This document shows positions 44,728 through 54,383 of a stretch of DNA of 64,000 nucleotides, piece by piece. The stretch is taken from positions 2,232,001 to 2,296,000 of the forward strand of contig NZ_JBEXAC010000002.1 in the NCBI RefSeq assembly GCF_040567655.1, read 5' to 3'. The first letter of the stretch is position 1; each line of letters begins with the position of its first letter. The notes under the pieces were generated by a model. That model was not told where the DNA came from and searched no databases. It worked only from the letters and a program-made list of their open reading frames with translations. The DNA comes from Chitinophaga sp. H8. Lineage in GTDB: Bacteria; Bacteroidota; Bacteroidia; Chitinophagales; Chitinophagaceae. Position numbers and translations under genes: made by a program.

Positions 44728-46113
44728 TTAAACGAGTTTAGCCAGCTGATCGCGATTTTTATATACCTTCATGATCGCTTCAACAACTGAGTCCATATCT
44801 TCTTTCGTGCCCAGTAATGTACCAACTGCATAAAGACCTGCCATATGCGCACAGGCTTTATCGCATTCAGGTTTATGAAGATCTTTTTTCCATTGCTGTA
44901 GCCTGTTTTTTCCAAATATGGATTTGTATCCCTGAAGGCTTAAGATATAGTTTGTCCATGGTTCTTTGTGTAGCCCCTGTGAAATGTAGCCGGACAGACC
45001 AACTCCTTCTGCCTGGATGGCTTTCAGAAAGATGCTCCGGTCTGCATTATTAAAATGTTCTTTCTGGTAACTCATACCAAACAGATAATAGGCGGCGCTG
45101 TCCGTGCCTTCATACATTTTTTGCACTTTTAAACCAGGAAAATCTTTCAACTGCTCACGGAGGTAAGCCGCATTATTATTCCTCAGATCAAAGCGCTGCT
45201 GAATAGTGTCCTGCTGGCCATTCAATATAGCAGCCTGAAATTCATTCATCCTGTACTTTGGACCAATGCGAACGTGATCACCGATGATTTTCCCATGCTG
45301 GTCGACCATTGGTGTTCTGGCGGTGCCGTGGTTCATTACAGAATATACTTTATCTATCAGTTGCTCATCACTACCAATAACTGCTCCGCCTTCACCGCAG
45401 GACACCTGTTTGCTTCCCTGGAAACTGAAGCAGCCAAGGTTACCGATGTTACCCAGCTTTGTACCTTTGTAGGACGCAAGATGTGCCTGCGCAGCATCTT
45501 CCACTACGTACAAGTTGTGTTTTTTTGCAATGGCTATGATCCTATCCATTTCACAGGGAGCGCCTAACATATGTACCGGTATAATTGCTTTGGTGCGGAT
45601 ATTTATTTTACTTTCCACATCTTCTGCATTCAACTGATAAGAATATGGATCAAGATCTGCAAATACAGGTAGGGCATGACAGGTTATAATAGCTGAAACG
45701 GTACCCATATCTGTATAGGGAGAAGTGATCACCTCATCACCCGGCCCTATGCCTAATGCAAACAGACAGGTATTGAGAGATTGAGTGCCAGAGCCGGTGG
45801 CAACAGCATATTTTGCGCCGGTCATAGTGGCAAAATCCAATTCCCATTGGGAAACCTTTGTTTTTTCTGCATCAATGCGGCTCCAGATGCCACTATTGGT
45901 GGCATCTGAAAGGTTATCTATCATTTTCTGGTTCCGGTATGGCCATTGCGGCCATGTCATTTTATCCCTTACGGGTGTGCCCCCCAGTATGGCCAGTTTA
46001 TCCGGATCGTTGGAGGTGCGCGCAAAGGAAGGGATATTATATGCTGCCAGGTAAGCCAGCGTGCCAGCGGAAACTTTTCTAATAAAATCTCTTCTGCCAG
46101 TTATATGTTTCAT
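44728..46113 (-). CDS. DegT/DnrJ/EryC1/StrS-family PLP aminotransferase with twin-arginine signal
   Basis: 461 residues. The N-terminus (GRRDFIRKVSAGTLAYLAAY, RR at 7-8) is a Tat-type signal, which is odd for a PLP enzyme of this cytosolic family and implies export of the folded, cofactor-loaded protein. The body is a normal family member: ATGSGTQSLNTCLFALGIGPGDEVI, VVEDAAQAH (Asp206) and the PLP lysine in FQGSKQVSCGEGG (Lys235). It may act on a sugar or keto compound in the periplasm, or may have lost transaminase activity. It is last in a minus-strand set with two other Tat-signal proteins. Confidence 0.87.
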   Translation of the reverse strand: MKHITGRRDFIRKVSAGTLAYLAAYNIPSFARTSNDPDKLAILGGTPVRDKMTWPQWPYRNQKMIDNLSDATNSGIWSRIDAEKTKVSQWELDFATMTGAKYAVATGSGTQSLNTCLFALGIGPGDEVITSPYTDMGTVSAIITCHALPVFADLDPYSYQLNAEDVESKINIRTKAIIPVHMLGAPCEMDRIIAIAKKHNLYVVEDAAQAHLASYKGTKLGNIGNLGCFSFQGSKQVSCGEGGAVIGSDEQLIDKVYSVMNHGTARTPMVDQHGKIIGDHVRIGPKYRMNEFQAAILNGQQDTIQQRFDLRNNNAAYLREQLKDFPGLKVQKMYEGTDSAAYYLFGMSYQKEHFNNADRSIFLKAIQAEGVGLSGYISQGLHKEPWTNYILSLQGYKSIFGKNRLQQWKKDLHKPECDKACAHMAGLYAVGTLLGTKEDMDSVVEAIMKVYKNRDQLAKLV

Positions 46114-46146
46114 ACAAGTTTTTTTTGAATAAACAGATTGATTTCT

Positions 46147-48024
46147 TTATGCTTGCCTGAGGCAGTACAACTTTGATTTACATGTATAGTAAACGGTTCC
46201 ATCCGGTAATACAGTAGCAGCACCTATTTCACCAGGAACTTTACATACTTCAGTCATTTTGCCCGTCTTCAGATTTAAAGATGTCAGTACATCGTTTGTG
46301 AAAAAGCCAAGTGTATTTTCTTTTAACCTGACCAGCACGTTGGTATAATCACTAATCTGAATTGTTTGGGTGATCTCTTTTTTCATAGGATCATAAATAC
46401 TCAGTTCCTTTTTATGCGAAAAGATTACTAATCCATCCATAGCCAGCAGCGCTCTGTTTAAGGCTATTCCTTTTTCAAAAGGGATAGCCTTGACTACGCC
46501 GATACCTGGTTTCCATACTACGAAATGGCATTGTATGTCATTGTTATAAGGTAACCCGCTAGCATGTCCGTTCGTAGTGAAATAGATATATTCATGATCA
46601 GCAGTGATGCCGGTGAGCTGTTGTTCCGGAATAGGATCGTACCATGACTTGACTTCCTGTGTAAGCGGATTTACGCTGGACAGGCCGCCTCCATAAATAC
46701 CATATTTGGCGGACCATCCGGTCCATACGTTTCCATCCGGCCCTAGTACACTTTTGGCTTCAGGCCTTATCAGGTCTGGTCCTACCGTTCCAACCAGTTT
46801 AGGATTTTTATTTTCCAGCTGATTCCAGGGTTTCTTTGGGTCGTAGATCATCAGGTCTCCTCCTACATAGGCGGACAGGTGTAATTGTTTATTTACGAAA
46901 ACCATTCCGTATACTTCTCCGCCGTTTTTGCATACGGCGGCTGAATTCCAGTACTCCTTTGTTTTAGGGTCAAAAGAAAAAATAGTTTGACCAAAACCAC
47001 AGGAGCCCCATATCTTACCTTCATCATCATGTGTGATGGACATGATAGTGGTAGGAGGGGCTTCTACTGGTATGCGTTTTAATGATACATTAACTGTTGC
47101 GGAATAGTTTTCAGGTGCGTCTGTAATAAAATAATCCTGCCCGCGTACGCCAGCCAGCTGTCCATTTTTCAATGTGATAAAAGAGCACCATTCGCCGTTT
47201 TGGATCTTGATATGTGTTTTTTCCATTTTTGCTTCATACCCTTCTGTTGGTAAGGGCTTCAGCGTTTTAGCATCATAAAATGCCAAGCCAGTTTTTGTTT
47301 GAACGGCGATGAATTCTGTATTCACTTCTTTGATGACATCATCCGGTTGGCCAAAATCTTCCAGTTTTCCGGAATCAAGGTGATACACTTTTATGCCCTT
47401 TGTGTTGAAGCCATACCATACAAATACATATCCAGGCGCCTGACAATACACTGGCCGGCTGTACTGGTTCTCCGGATTGTCAGATACTTTGCCAAGGTTT
47501 TTGAGCTCATTGGTGGCAGGATCATATTGTGTTAGAATGCAACCTGGATAGGTGCCACCATATATTTTGTTGTCAGAGGCCAGCCCCATTTGCCAGAAAT
47601 AGGATTCTCCTTTTGAAACAATGGGCTCCGCCCATTTTCTTTTTTTCAGATCAAATACATGCAGGTAAGCCTGGTCTGTACAGGTACCAACAATAATTTT
47701 ATTGTTGTGATAGTTTACAAGTCCCCAGGCACCTGCTCCTATAGGCAATGGGAAGTTTTCACCCTTGCCGGTTTTAATATCAATGAGAATGATATTACCT
47801 GTTTCTCCATCTGCATAGTTGGAAAGCAGGAATTTTTCACGATTATCTTTTGGATCAATCACAGAAGTTCTGGCCAGGATATTGAAGTTGCGGCATGGCT
47901 GACCCGACAAAACAGGTTTGCCAGCCTTTGGTACGGAAGCATATACAAGTTCGCTGGCTATGGATAGGACCATCATGGATAGGCCTGCTTTTCCAGTTTG
48001 GTTTAAAAATTTTCTTCTATTCAT
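46147..48024 (-). CDS. Exported beta-propeller protein with twin-arginine-like signal
   Basis: 625 residues. The N-terminus MNRRKFLNQTGKAGLSMMVL is a Tat-type signal. The body consists of repeated beta blades: recurring pieces such as LPIGAGAWGLVNYHNNKIIVG, MGLASDNKIYGGTYPG, MSITHDDEGKIWGSCGFG, GPDGNVWTGWSAKYG and TVLPDGTVYYTCKSKLYCL. It resembles Kelch/NHL/PQQ-type propellers without the PQQ signature. It may be a lyase-like or binding protein for the substrate of this locus; the exact family is not identified. Confidence 0.75.
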   Translation of the reverse strand: MNRRKFLNQTGKAGLSMMVLSIASELVYASVPKAGKPVLSGQPCRNFNILARTSVIDPKDNREKFLLSNYADGETGNIILIDIKTGKGENFPLPIGAGAWGLVNYHNNKIIVGTCTDQAYLHVFDLKKRKWAEPIVSKGESYFWQMGLASDNKIYGGTYPGCILTQYDPATNELKNLGKVSDNPENQYSRPVYCQAPGYVFVWYGFNTKGIKVYHLDSGKLEDFGQPDDVIKEVNTEFIAVQTKTGLAFYDAKTLKPLPTEGYEAKMEKTHIKIQNGEWCSFITLKNGQLAGVRGQDYFITDAPENYSATVNVSLKRIPVEAPPTTIMSITHDDEGKIWGSCGFGQTIFSFDPKTKEYWNSAAVCKNGGEVYGMVFVNKQLHLSAYVGGDLMIYDPKKPWNQLENKNPKLVGTVGPDLIRPEAKSVLGPDGNVWTGWSAKYGIYGGGLSSVNPLTQEVKSWYDPIPEQQLTGITADHEYIYFTTNGHASGLPYNNDIQCHFVVWKPGIGVVKAIPFEKGIALNRALLAMDGLVIFSHKKELSIYDPMKKEITQTIQISDYTNVLVRLKENTLGFFTNDVLTSLNLKTGKMTEVCKVPGEIGAATVLPDGTVYYTCKSKLYCLRQA

Positions 48025-48036
48025 ATTATTGAAAGA

Positions 48037-49797
48037 TTATTTGTAGTGTATAACTGGCCTGTTGTATTTCGGAAGCCTGTCTATACAGGGCTTGATCACC
48101 TGCATGGCATTTTCGCCAAGGATCCTGCGTTTGGTGGCAACTGAGGATCGGGAGAAAACAACCCATCCCAGTTGCGGTCTTGGATCTCTCATGGGGAGGT
48201 CTGAGCCATACAATACTCTGTTTTCTCCTGCACCTGCAACGAGGTAATCGATGATGCCGCAAGGAACGGCGGTTAATGTGATCTCTGCATAAATGTTTGG
48301 GAACTTTTTGATCACAGCAATAACCTTATCTGCGTAATCATAACTTTGTCCTGCATGCGCGATCAGCCACCTGACGTTCTTGTATCTGGCAGCCAGGGTT
48401 TCATATTCTGCCATGTTTCCACTTTGAGAATGTAGCAGCGCATAGAAGTGGTGGTCGTTGCCATATTTCCACCATTGTTCCCAGGAGGGATCGTCGTAGC
48501 TCACACCGATATAGTGATATGGTTTCATGCCGATGAAACGTTGATCCCTTTCGTATAGACCGGGGATCATCTTTTTTAATTCATCCTGTGTATAATGAAC
48601 GGGATCAAAGTTGGCCAGCCCCCAGTATCCGGGCGGCGCTACATCTAATGCCTGGCTGGTGGTGATGTTTCCTGCTGCGGTATTAACGCTTACTACGCCA
48701 TTCCAGCTCATAAATCCTCCTCCGGCATATCCCAGTCTTTTAGCGAGGGCAAAGATCCCTTTAGGACCGCCATTTTCCATCGTGTAACTCCATCCCGCAC
48801 CATTCAGTCCTTCGTGAAGCATGTGCATATGCATGTCTATAATGGGTACCGGTAATGGTCTCCCATGTCTTACAGCAGTCATCAGTTCATCTTCGTGTTT
48901 GTTCACATATTCTTCAGGAGGCTGCTGGCCTTTCAGTAGCCGAATAAGGTTACCTCCTGCAATTTTGGCTCTCGCATCTTCCGGAATTTCTGCATAATCA
49001 ATAAACGTTCTATGGGCGCCGGCAGACATGGTTGGAGAATTGGTGCCGAATATCATCTGGTTTACCAGTCCTTTACCATACATGTATTCAATGCCATACA
49101 TATTCTGAAGATTATCGAATGTGCAATGCAGATTGGAATGATTTTCCATCATAGGAATGAGGTTCCGCTGACTGTCCCAGTAAACACTTGTTAGCAGTAT
49201 GGGTAGTTGCGGGTATTGTGTGAGCAGCTCCTCCAGGTCTTGCCAGTTACCAAATTCAGATAGTTGAATGATGGTCAGTACCTGGTTTTCATTCAGCCAG
49301 CGCAGGATATCCTGTTGATATGGAGCTTTCCAGTTCCAGCCATTCGTTGCAGGGTGAAGGGAAACTGCACGAACATGATGTGCCTGCATTTTGCGTCCCA
49401 GTTCTTCCGGGGGAGGAAACTCACTGGTAAGACCAGGCATAACATTCCATACAGCAAATAAATGCGGGTATGGCTTCAGCATATTGCTCAGTTCCAGATT
49501 GGAATACATGGCATCATAATAAGTGCTCATTGTATAAGACACCAGCGCGCCGGATACAGAGCAGTGTTCCATTTCCGAAATAAGTTCGGAAAGTTTCCAA
49601 GGCTCGGCGGGATGCTTATATTTACGTGGGCCAATGCAGGCAAAGGCATCAAAATAACATACTGGTTTGTGCCCTGCATTTATTTCCAGATTATTAGCGA
49701 ATGCAGAAAATGGTGCAGCCTGACTGAGTGTTAATCCCATACCTGCAAGAGAGGTAAGCCGCAGAAAGTCTCGTCTTGATAAATTTTTTTCTGACAT
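48037..49797 (-). CDS. Tandem-domain amidohydrolase-2-family protein with twin-arginine signal
   Basis: 586 residues. Tat signal at the start (SRRDFLRLTSLAGMGLTL). Two TIM-barrel amidohydrolase-like halves follow: the first (about 45-300) lacks the metal HxH (CYFDAFACIGPRK) but keeps the fold features YPHLFAVWNVMPG, HHVRAVSLHP and AKIAGGNLIRLL; the second (about 315-586) has an intact VPIIDMHMHMLHE, RFIGMKPYH, WLIAHAGQ and RVLYGSDLPMRDP. The second half is probably catalytic (a lactonase, decarboxylase or hydrolase of the amidohydrolase-2 type). It begins 42 bp after the SDR gene. Confidence 0.82.
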   Translation of the reverse strand: MSEKNLSRRDFLRLTSLAGMGLTLSQAAPFSAFANNLEINAGHKPVCYFDAFACIGPRKYKHPAEPWKLSELISEMEHCSVSGALVSYTMSTYYDAMYSNLELSNMLKPYPHLFAVWNVMPGLTSEFPPPEELGRKMQAHHVRAVSLHPATNGWNWKAPYQQDILRWLNENQVLTIIQLSEFGNWQDLEELLTQYPQLPILLTSVYWDSQRNLIPMMENHSNLHCTFDNLQNMYGIEYMYGKGLVNQMIFGTNSPTMSAGAHRTFIDYAEIPEDARAKIAGGNLIRLLKGQQPPEEYVNKHEDELMTAVRHGRPLPVPIIDMHMHMLHEGLNGAGWSYTMENGGPKGIFALAKRLGYAGGGFMSWNGVVSVNTAAGNITTSQALDVAPPGYWGLANFDPVHYTQDELKKMIPGLYERDQRFIGMKPYHYIGVSYDDPSWEQWWKYGNDHHFYALLHSQSGNMAEYETLAARYKNVRWLIAHAGQSYDYADKVIAVIKKFPNIYAEITLTAVPCGIIDYLVAGAGENRVLYGSDLPMRDPRPQLGWVVFSRSSVATKRRILGENAMQVIKPCIDRLPKYNRPVIHYK

Positions 49798-49839
49798 ATT
49801 TCCCCATTTTGAAGATGACCCGGTTTCAGCGAGATATGA

Positions 49840-50595
49840 CTAATAGGTGGCTCTGCCTCCGGAAATATCGAAAATGAATCCGGTGTTGAAACTAGCTTCC
49901 TCCGAAATGATCCATGCTGCAATGGCAGCTACCTCTTCTACTGTACCTAATCTGTTCATCGGTATTTTTGCTGTCATATAAGCCAGTTGTTCCGGGGAAG
50001 TGTTTTCATTCATTGCGGTTTTGATAACTGCAGGCGCTAGTCCGTTCACTGTAATGTTACGGGTGGCGTATTCTTTCCCCACGCCTTTTACGAGGCCAAT
50101 TACACCTGATTTCATGGAAGAATAGCCGCACATGTTAGGATTACCATCCTTGCCGCCGATGGATGCCATTAACAATATCCTGCCATATCCATTTTTTTCC
50201 ATGGCCTGCACTGCATATTTTGTCATGAGGAAACTGCCGCGGAGATTAATTTTATAGATCTTATCAAATGCATCTACAGGATAATCTGCGATAGGGGTGG
50301 AGGTTGGTCCTACTATGCCGGCAGAATTCACCATGATATCCAGTTTTCCATGATCCTGTATTATCTTGTCAATCGCATCTTTCACTTCTTCTTCGTTGGA
50401 GATATCAGCGAGTTGTGTAGTTATAGCATAACCAGCCCGCTGAAATTCAGTGGCCGTTCTTTCCAGCAGAGAAGGGTTGATGTCCAGCAGTACAACTGTG
50501 GCTCCTTCTGATGCTATACGTTCTGCGATTGCTTTGCCGATGCCATCTGCAGCGCCGGTAATTAATGCTACCCGGTTGTTGAATCGTTTGTTCAT
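49840..50595 (-). CDS. SDR-family oxidoreductase
   Basis: Classical short-chain dehydrogenase, 251 residues: TGAADGIGKAIAERI (cofactor loop), NSAGIVG, the active-site Ser in LLMASIGGKDG, and YSSMKSG (YxxxK). It resembles FabG/sugar dehydrogenases, acting on a hydroxyl or keto group. No signal peptide, so cytosolic. First gene of the minus-strand set; its promoter carries the TGTATACA palindrome. Confidence 0.9.
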   Translation of the reverse strand: MNKRFNNRVALITGAADGIGKAIAERIASEGATVVLLDINPSLLERTATEFQRAGYAITTQLADISNEEEVKDAIDKIIQDHGKLDIMVNSAGIVGPTSTPIADYPVDAFDKIYKINLRGSFLMTKYAVQAMEKNGYGRILLMASIGGKDGNPNMCGYSSMKSGVIGLVKGVGKEYATRNITVNGLAPAVIKTAMNENTSPEQLAYMTAKIPMNRLGTVEEVAAIAAWIISEEASFNTGFIFDISGGRATY

Positions 50596-50777
50596 ATATT
50601 AAGATTGAATTAAAATTTGTTACTGGTATCCAAGCCCTTCCACCTATAGTTCAACAACATTTCCGGCTTTCCCAAAGCGAATGAGCTTCATATTAAAATA
50701 TTATGGCTAATAGGTTAAGGGTGCTTGCTGTAATTGTAATTTAGATTCATTTATTGTACACTAAATTTATGTATAAA

Positions 50778-50791
50778 TGTATACAAAAATA
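50778..50791 (-). promoter_or_regulatory. -7 box with TGTATACA operator, SDR operon
   Basis: On the minus strand TATTTTTG (50791-50784) runs directly into the perfect palindrome TGTATACA (50785-50778), so a bound repressor would block the start of transcription. A further half-site TTGTACAC lies near 50754. Confidence 0.6.
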
Positions 50792-51025
50792 ACATTAGGA
50801 TGTATGTAATTAATATTAAAACACGAGGTAATCCTTTTTTTTGTGAATGGGGAATGTATTTTAATGGCATATGAGTATTTGCTGGAATGGCTATTAAATA
50901 AGGAAACCTTAGGATTGTAGCTTGTCTGGCTGGTTTTTTGGTGATGGTCTGGACGGCTCAAAGGACTAGTTAAAAAATAATGTAGCCAATTTAAAAAAAA
51001 ACTAAAAATGTATTCAAAAGTAAAT

Positions 51026-51040
51026 TATATTTGTAGACAA
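51026..51040 (+). promoter_or_regulatory. -7 box with TTGTAGACAA operator, susCD operon
   Basis: TATATTTG (51026-51033) overlaps TTGTAGACAA (51031-51040), a near match to the palindrome TTGTATACAA. The arrangement copies the divergent SDR promoter. The predicted transcript has a leader of about 185 nt before the susC ATG. Confidence 0.6.
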
Positions 51041-51227
51041 TAGGTGAATACACAGCAAAAAGGATCGCGATCCGTTTGTAGGGTACAATAACAACCAATA
51101 TCTCATGTATGATTTTTAAAACCTGGTAATCAGGTCTGTGGGAATAGTATGCCCGGCAGAAAAAAAAGCCAAAATTTACAGGTAGCGATCTTCTTCGATG
51201 CCTGGTACTTACTCAAATAAATAGATC

Positions 51228-54200
51228 ATGAAAAAATATCTATTCCGCCTATTGGCGTTTATGCCGTTGCTTGTATTCTTTCCATTTTCCGGAGGTTATG
51301 TAATGGCACAGGATGCTTCACGTACTATCCGGGGAAAAGTTGTAGATGCCGAAACCGGTCAGCCAGTAATTGGCGCCACTGTTCGGATACAACATAAAAA
51401 CACCGGTACTGCTACCAGTCAGGAAGGTTTATTCTCTATTGAAGCAGTGTCTTCGGATGTGCTGCAATTTACCTCCATCGGATACGAAGTTGTAACGATT
51501 CCTGTTAAGGAGCAGAATTTTATTGCTGTTAAATTGGGCATATCCAAATCCACTTTGAATGATGTGGTGGTGGTAGGGTATGGCACACAGAAAAAGATTA
51601 ACATGACGGGGGCTGTATCAACGGTGAACTCCAAAGTTATTGAAGACAGGCCTATTACAACCCTTGCTGGTGCATTGCAGGGAGCTGCAGCAGGATTGGT
51701 TATAACCAGAACATCTGGTCAGCCTGGTGCGGAAAACTTTGGTATTCAGATCCGTGGTGCTACTTCGGCAAATGGTGCGGTTAGTCCACTGGTAATATTA
51801 GATGGTGTGGCAGCATCGACCACTGTATTGCTTACATTGAATCCTAACGATGTTGAAAACGTTACGATGCTAAAAGATGCTGCTGCGGCTTCTATATATG
51901 GCGCGCAGGCGGCAGGAGGGGTGATGATCGTTACTACAAAGAAGGGTAAATCAGGTAAGGCTGTATTTGAATATTCCAATTTATTTTCTGCGCAAAAACC
52001 ACTGAATGTTCCCGAGAAGCTAAGCTTGTTGGAAGAAATGTTATATGTGAATGTTTCTGCAGCTAATTCAGGAGGAAATCCGGGCTATTCTGCCACTGAT
52101 ATTAATCGTGTGCGTTTAGGCCTGCAATATTATGTGGATCCTAATGACACCACCAGGTACGTCAATTATAATTCAAAAAGCCAGCTAGCCGAGATACTTC
52201 GCAATAACAGCGCAATGTCTACGCATAATTTTTCCGTAAAAGGAGGTACAGAAAAAACACATTACCTCTTGTCGCTGGGCTTGTTTGATCAAAATGGCAT
52301 TTTTAAAATAGGGCCCGATAAGTACAAGCGGTATAATGCCCGTATCAACATGGGTACACAGATCACGGATAAAATAACTTTTGATGCAAGGGTAGGCTTT
52401 CATGTCACAGATATGGTGCAGCCAACAATTACACCTGACGGCACCTGGAGTACCAGCTTGTTAAATGTGCTTTACCGGTTTCGCAACCGTAATCCTTTAC
52501 GAACACCTGAAGGCCGTTACAACGATAATTCTGCTGCTGGTATTACTTCCTATGCGATATTGGATGCAGGTGGTCAGATTAAATCTATGTCCAGAAATCT
52601 GGATGGAGTTTTCACTCTGCAATCCAAAGATCTGCTGGTAAAAGGGTTAGATCTTACCATAAAGTATGGTGGTCAGTATTACAATAATGAAAATGCCAAT
52701 TTCTATAGAACTGTACAAACCTGGTTCAGATCAGTGCCGGGTGAAAAACTCCAGGATCCAAATTCATTCGAACGCAGTGTTTCTACTAACTGGAACAGTA
52801 ATGTACAGTTTTTAGCTGATTACGATTGGTCGTTTGGAAAGGATCATAGTTTTCACCTGTTGGGAGGCTATCAGTGGAATGATAACCGTTATCAATACCT
52901 TGGGGCTTCTGTGGGCAGCCTAGTGAGTAATGACCTAGGAGCTTTGGCCCTGGGGAATAATCTTACACGGGGTAACTGGGATAATGTAGGTACTTCTGCT
53001 TTCCAGTCTGTATTTGGTAGGTTTAATTATGTGTTTAGAGATAAATACCTGGTGGAAGCTACATTGCGGGCTGATGAAAGCTCCCGCCTATCTCCCGGAA
53101 GAAGAACAAAAGTATTCCCGGCAGTGTCGGCTGGTTGGAAATTACAGAATGAACCCTGGTTTGAAGTGATAAGGCCTGTGTTCTCCGAATTTAAGATCAG
53201 GGGTTCCTGGGGTCGTCTTGGAAGCGCTGAAGGCGGGATTATCGGGGAGTATGATTATATTGATAAATTGTGGTCCGGATCAAACGTAGTTTTAGGGAAT
53301 ACGGAAACAAAATCCTCTTACTTCTATAATGGTGCAATTCCTTCCGCTACATTGACCTGGGAAACGCTGGAGACTTCCAACCTGGGAGTAGATTTGGGGT
53401 TACTCAAAAATAAATTGAATATCAGCTTTGATTATTATGTAAAGCATAATAACAACATGCTGATCCCTCAGCAATTGCCGGTTATATTAGGTATCAATGC
53501 GCCTGTTGTTAATGGAGGTAAACTCCGTTCCTGGGGCTGGGAAATACAATTGAGTTATGCAGATAGAACAGCGATTGGTATTGATTACAGTGTCTCATTT
53601 AATTTATCAGACAATCAGAATAAGCTGTTGAAGTATAACAATAATAACAGTGTTTGGCTGGGAACTGTTTCATTATTGGAAGGTTATCCTTTGAATACCA
53701 TCTGGGGATATAAGACGGATGGCTATATTCAGAACCAAAAAGATCTTGATAATTCACCTTTTTACAGCAGCCAGATAGGCATAGGGGATGTTAAATATGT
53801 AGACCAGGACCGTAATGGCATGCTTAATAATGGAAGCGGAATTGTTACTAAACGAGGAGACCTGGTTTATCTTGGTACTAATCAACCCCGTTATTCTTTT
53901 GGCTGGACTGGTTCTGTTGCCTGGAAGGGGATTGATCTGCAGTTATTTTTGCAAGGTGTTTTCCAGAATACTTTCCTTGCTGAAACTGATGCCATACATC
54001 CTTCTACCGGCAGTTGGATAATCCCTTTGAAAATGCATCTTGATTATTGGACGGAAGATAACAGGGATGCAGCATTTCCCCGGCCAAGAGGCGGTACTGC
54101 CAGTTATCTGACATCTGATAAATGGATGATGAACGGGGCTTATATGCGTCTAAAGAACATTCAGTTAGGATATAGCCTGCCTAAGCAGTTGCTGGAGAAA

Positions 54201-54365
54201 ATACATGTTAATCGTCTTCGTTTATTTTTCAGCGGACAGGATATTCTTACCTGGGATAAGCTGGGTATTTTCTCTAATACTTTCAACCCTGAAAGTATGA
54301 ACAGTGTAGGGCATAATTATCCTTTATTTGGTACTTATTCCTTTGGTGTGAATGTTTCTTTTTAA
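51228..54365 (+). CDS. SusC/RagA-family TonB-linked outer-membrane receptor
   Basis: 1045 residues, without an STN domain, so it does not signal through FecR. Parts: signal peptide (1-27, ending VMAQD), carboxypeptidase-regulatory-like domain (about 32-107), TonB-box-like DVVVVGYGTQKK (about 111-122), plug (about 125-240) and a large beta-barrel ending NVSF. With the SusD 18 bp downstream it forms the outer-membrane importer of the locus. The genes after it encode enzymes, so the imported compound is probably broken down by them. Confidence 0.95.
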   Translation: MKKYLFRLLAFMPLLVFFPFSGGYVMAQDASRTIRGKVVDAETGQPVIGATVRIQHKNTGTATSQEGLFSIEAVSSDVLQFTSIGYEVVTIPVKEQNFIAVKLGISKSTLNDVVVVGYGTQKKINMTGAVSTVNSKVIEDRPITTLAGALQGAAAGLVITRTSGQPGAENFGIQIRGATSANGAVSPLVILDGVAASTTVLLTLNPNDVENVTMLKDAAAASIYGAQAAGGVMIVTTKKGKSGKAVFEYSNLFSAQKPLNVPEKLSLLEEMLYVNVSAANSGGNPGYSATDINRVRLGLQYYVDPNDTTRYVNYNSKSQLAEILRNNSAMSTHNFSVKGGTEKTHYLLSLGLFDQNGIFKIGPDKYKRYNARINMGTQITDKITFDARVGFHVTDMVQPTITPDGTWSTSLLNVLYRFRNRNPLRTPEGRYNDNSAAGITSYAILDAGGQIKSMSRNLDGVFTLQSKDLLVKGLDLTIKYGGQYYNNENANFYRTVQTWFRSVPGEKLQDPNSFERSVSTNWNSNVQFLADYDWSFGKDHSFHLLGGYQWNDNRYQYLGASVGSLVSNDLGALALGNNLTRGNWDNVGTSAFQSVFGRFNYVFRDKYLVEATLRADESSRLSPGRRTKVFPAVSAGWKLQNEPWFEVIRPVFSEFKIRGSWGRLGSAEGGIIGEYDYIDKLWSGSNVVLGNTETKSSYFYNGAIPSATLTWETLETSNLGVDLGLLKNKLNISFDYYVKHNNNMLIPQQLPVILGINAPVVNGGKLRSWGWEIQLSYADRTAIGIDYSVSFNLSDNQNKLLKYNNNNSVWLGTVSLLEGYPLNTIWGYKTDGYIQNQKDLDNSPFYSSQIGIGDVKYVDQDRNGMLNNGSGIVTKRGDLVYLGTNQPRYSFGWTGSVAWKGIDLQLFLQGVFQNTFLAETDAIHPSTGSWIIPLKMHLDYWTEDNRDAAFPRPRGGTASYLTSDKWMMNGAYMRLKNIQLGYSLPKQLLEKIHVNRLRLFFSGQDILTWDKLGIFSNTFNPESMNSVGHNYPLFGTYSFGVNVSF

Positions 54366-54383
54366 TCCTGTAAAATTCAAGAG

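Larger units (their letters stand above)
50596..51227. other. Divergent control region of the accessory locus
   Basis: About 630 bp with no gene, AT-rich. It contains the two divergent promoters with palindromes described separately; the remainder (50596-50750 and 51050-51227) shows nothing recognisable apart from a long leader for the susC gene. Confidence 0.7.

Noticed and set aside
50767..50961. Minus-strand 64-codon frame in the divergent control region
   Set aside because: AT-rich noncoding sequence containing the SDR promoter and operator; no conserved features.
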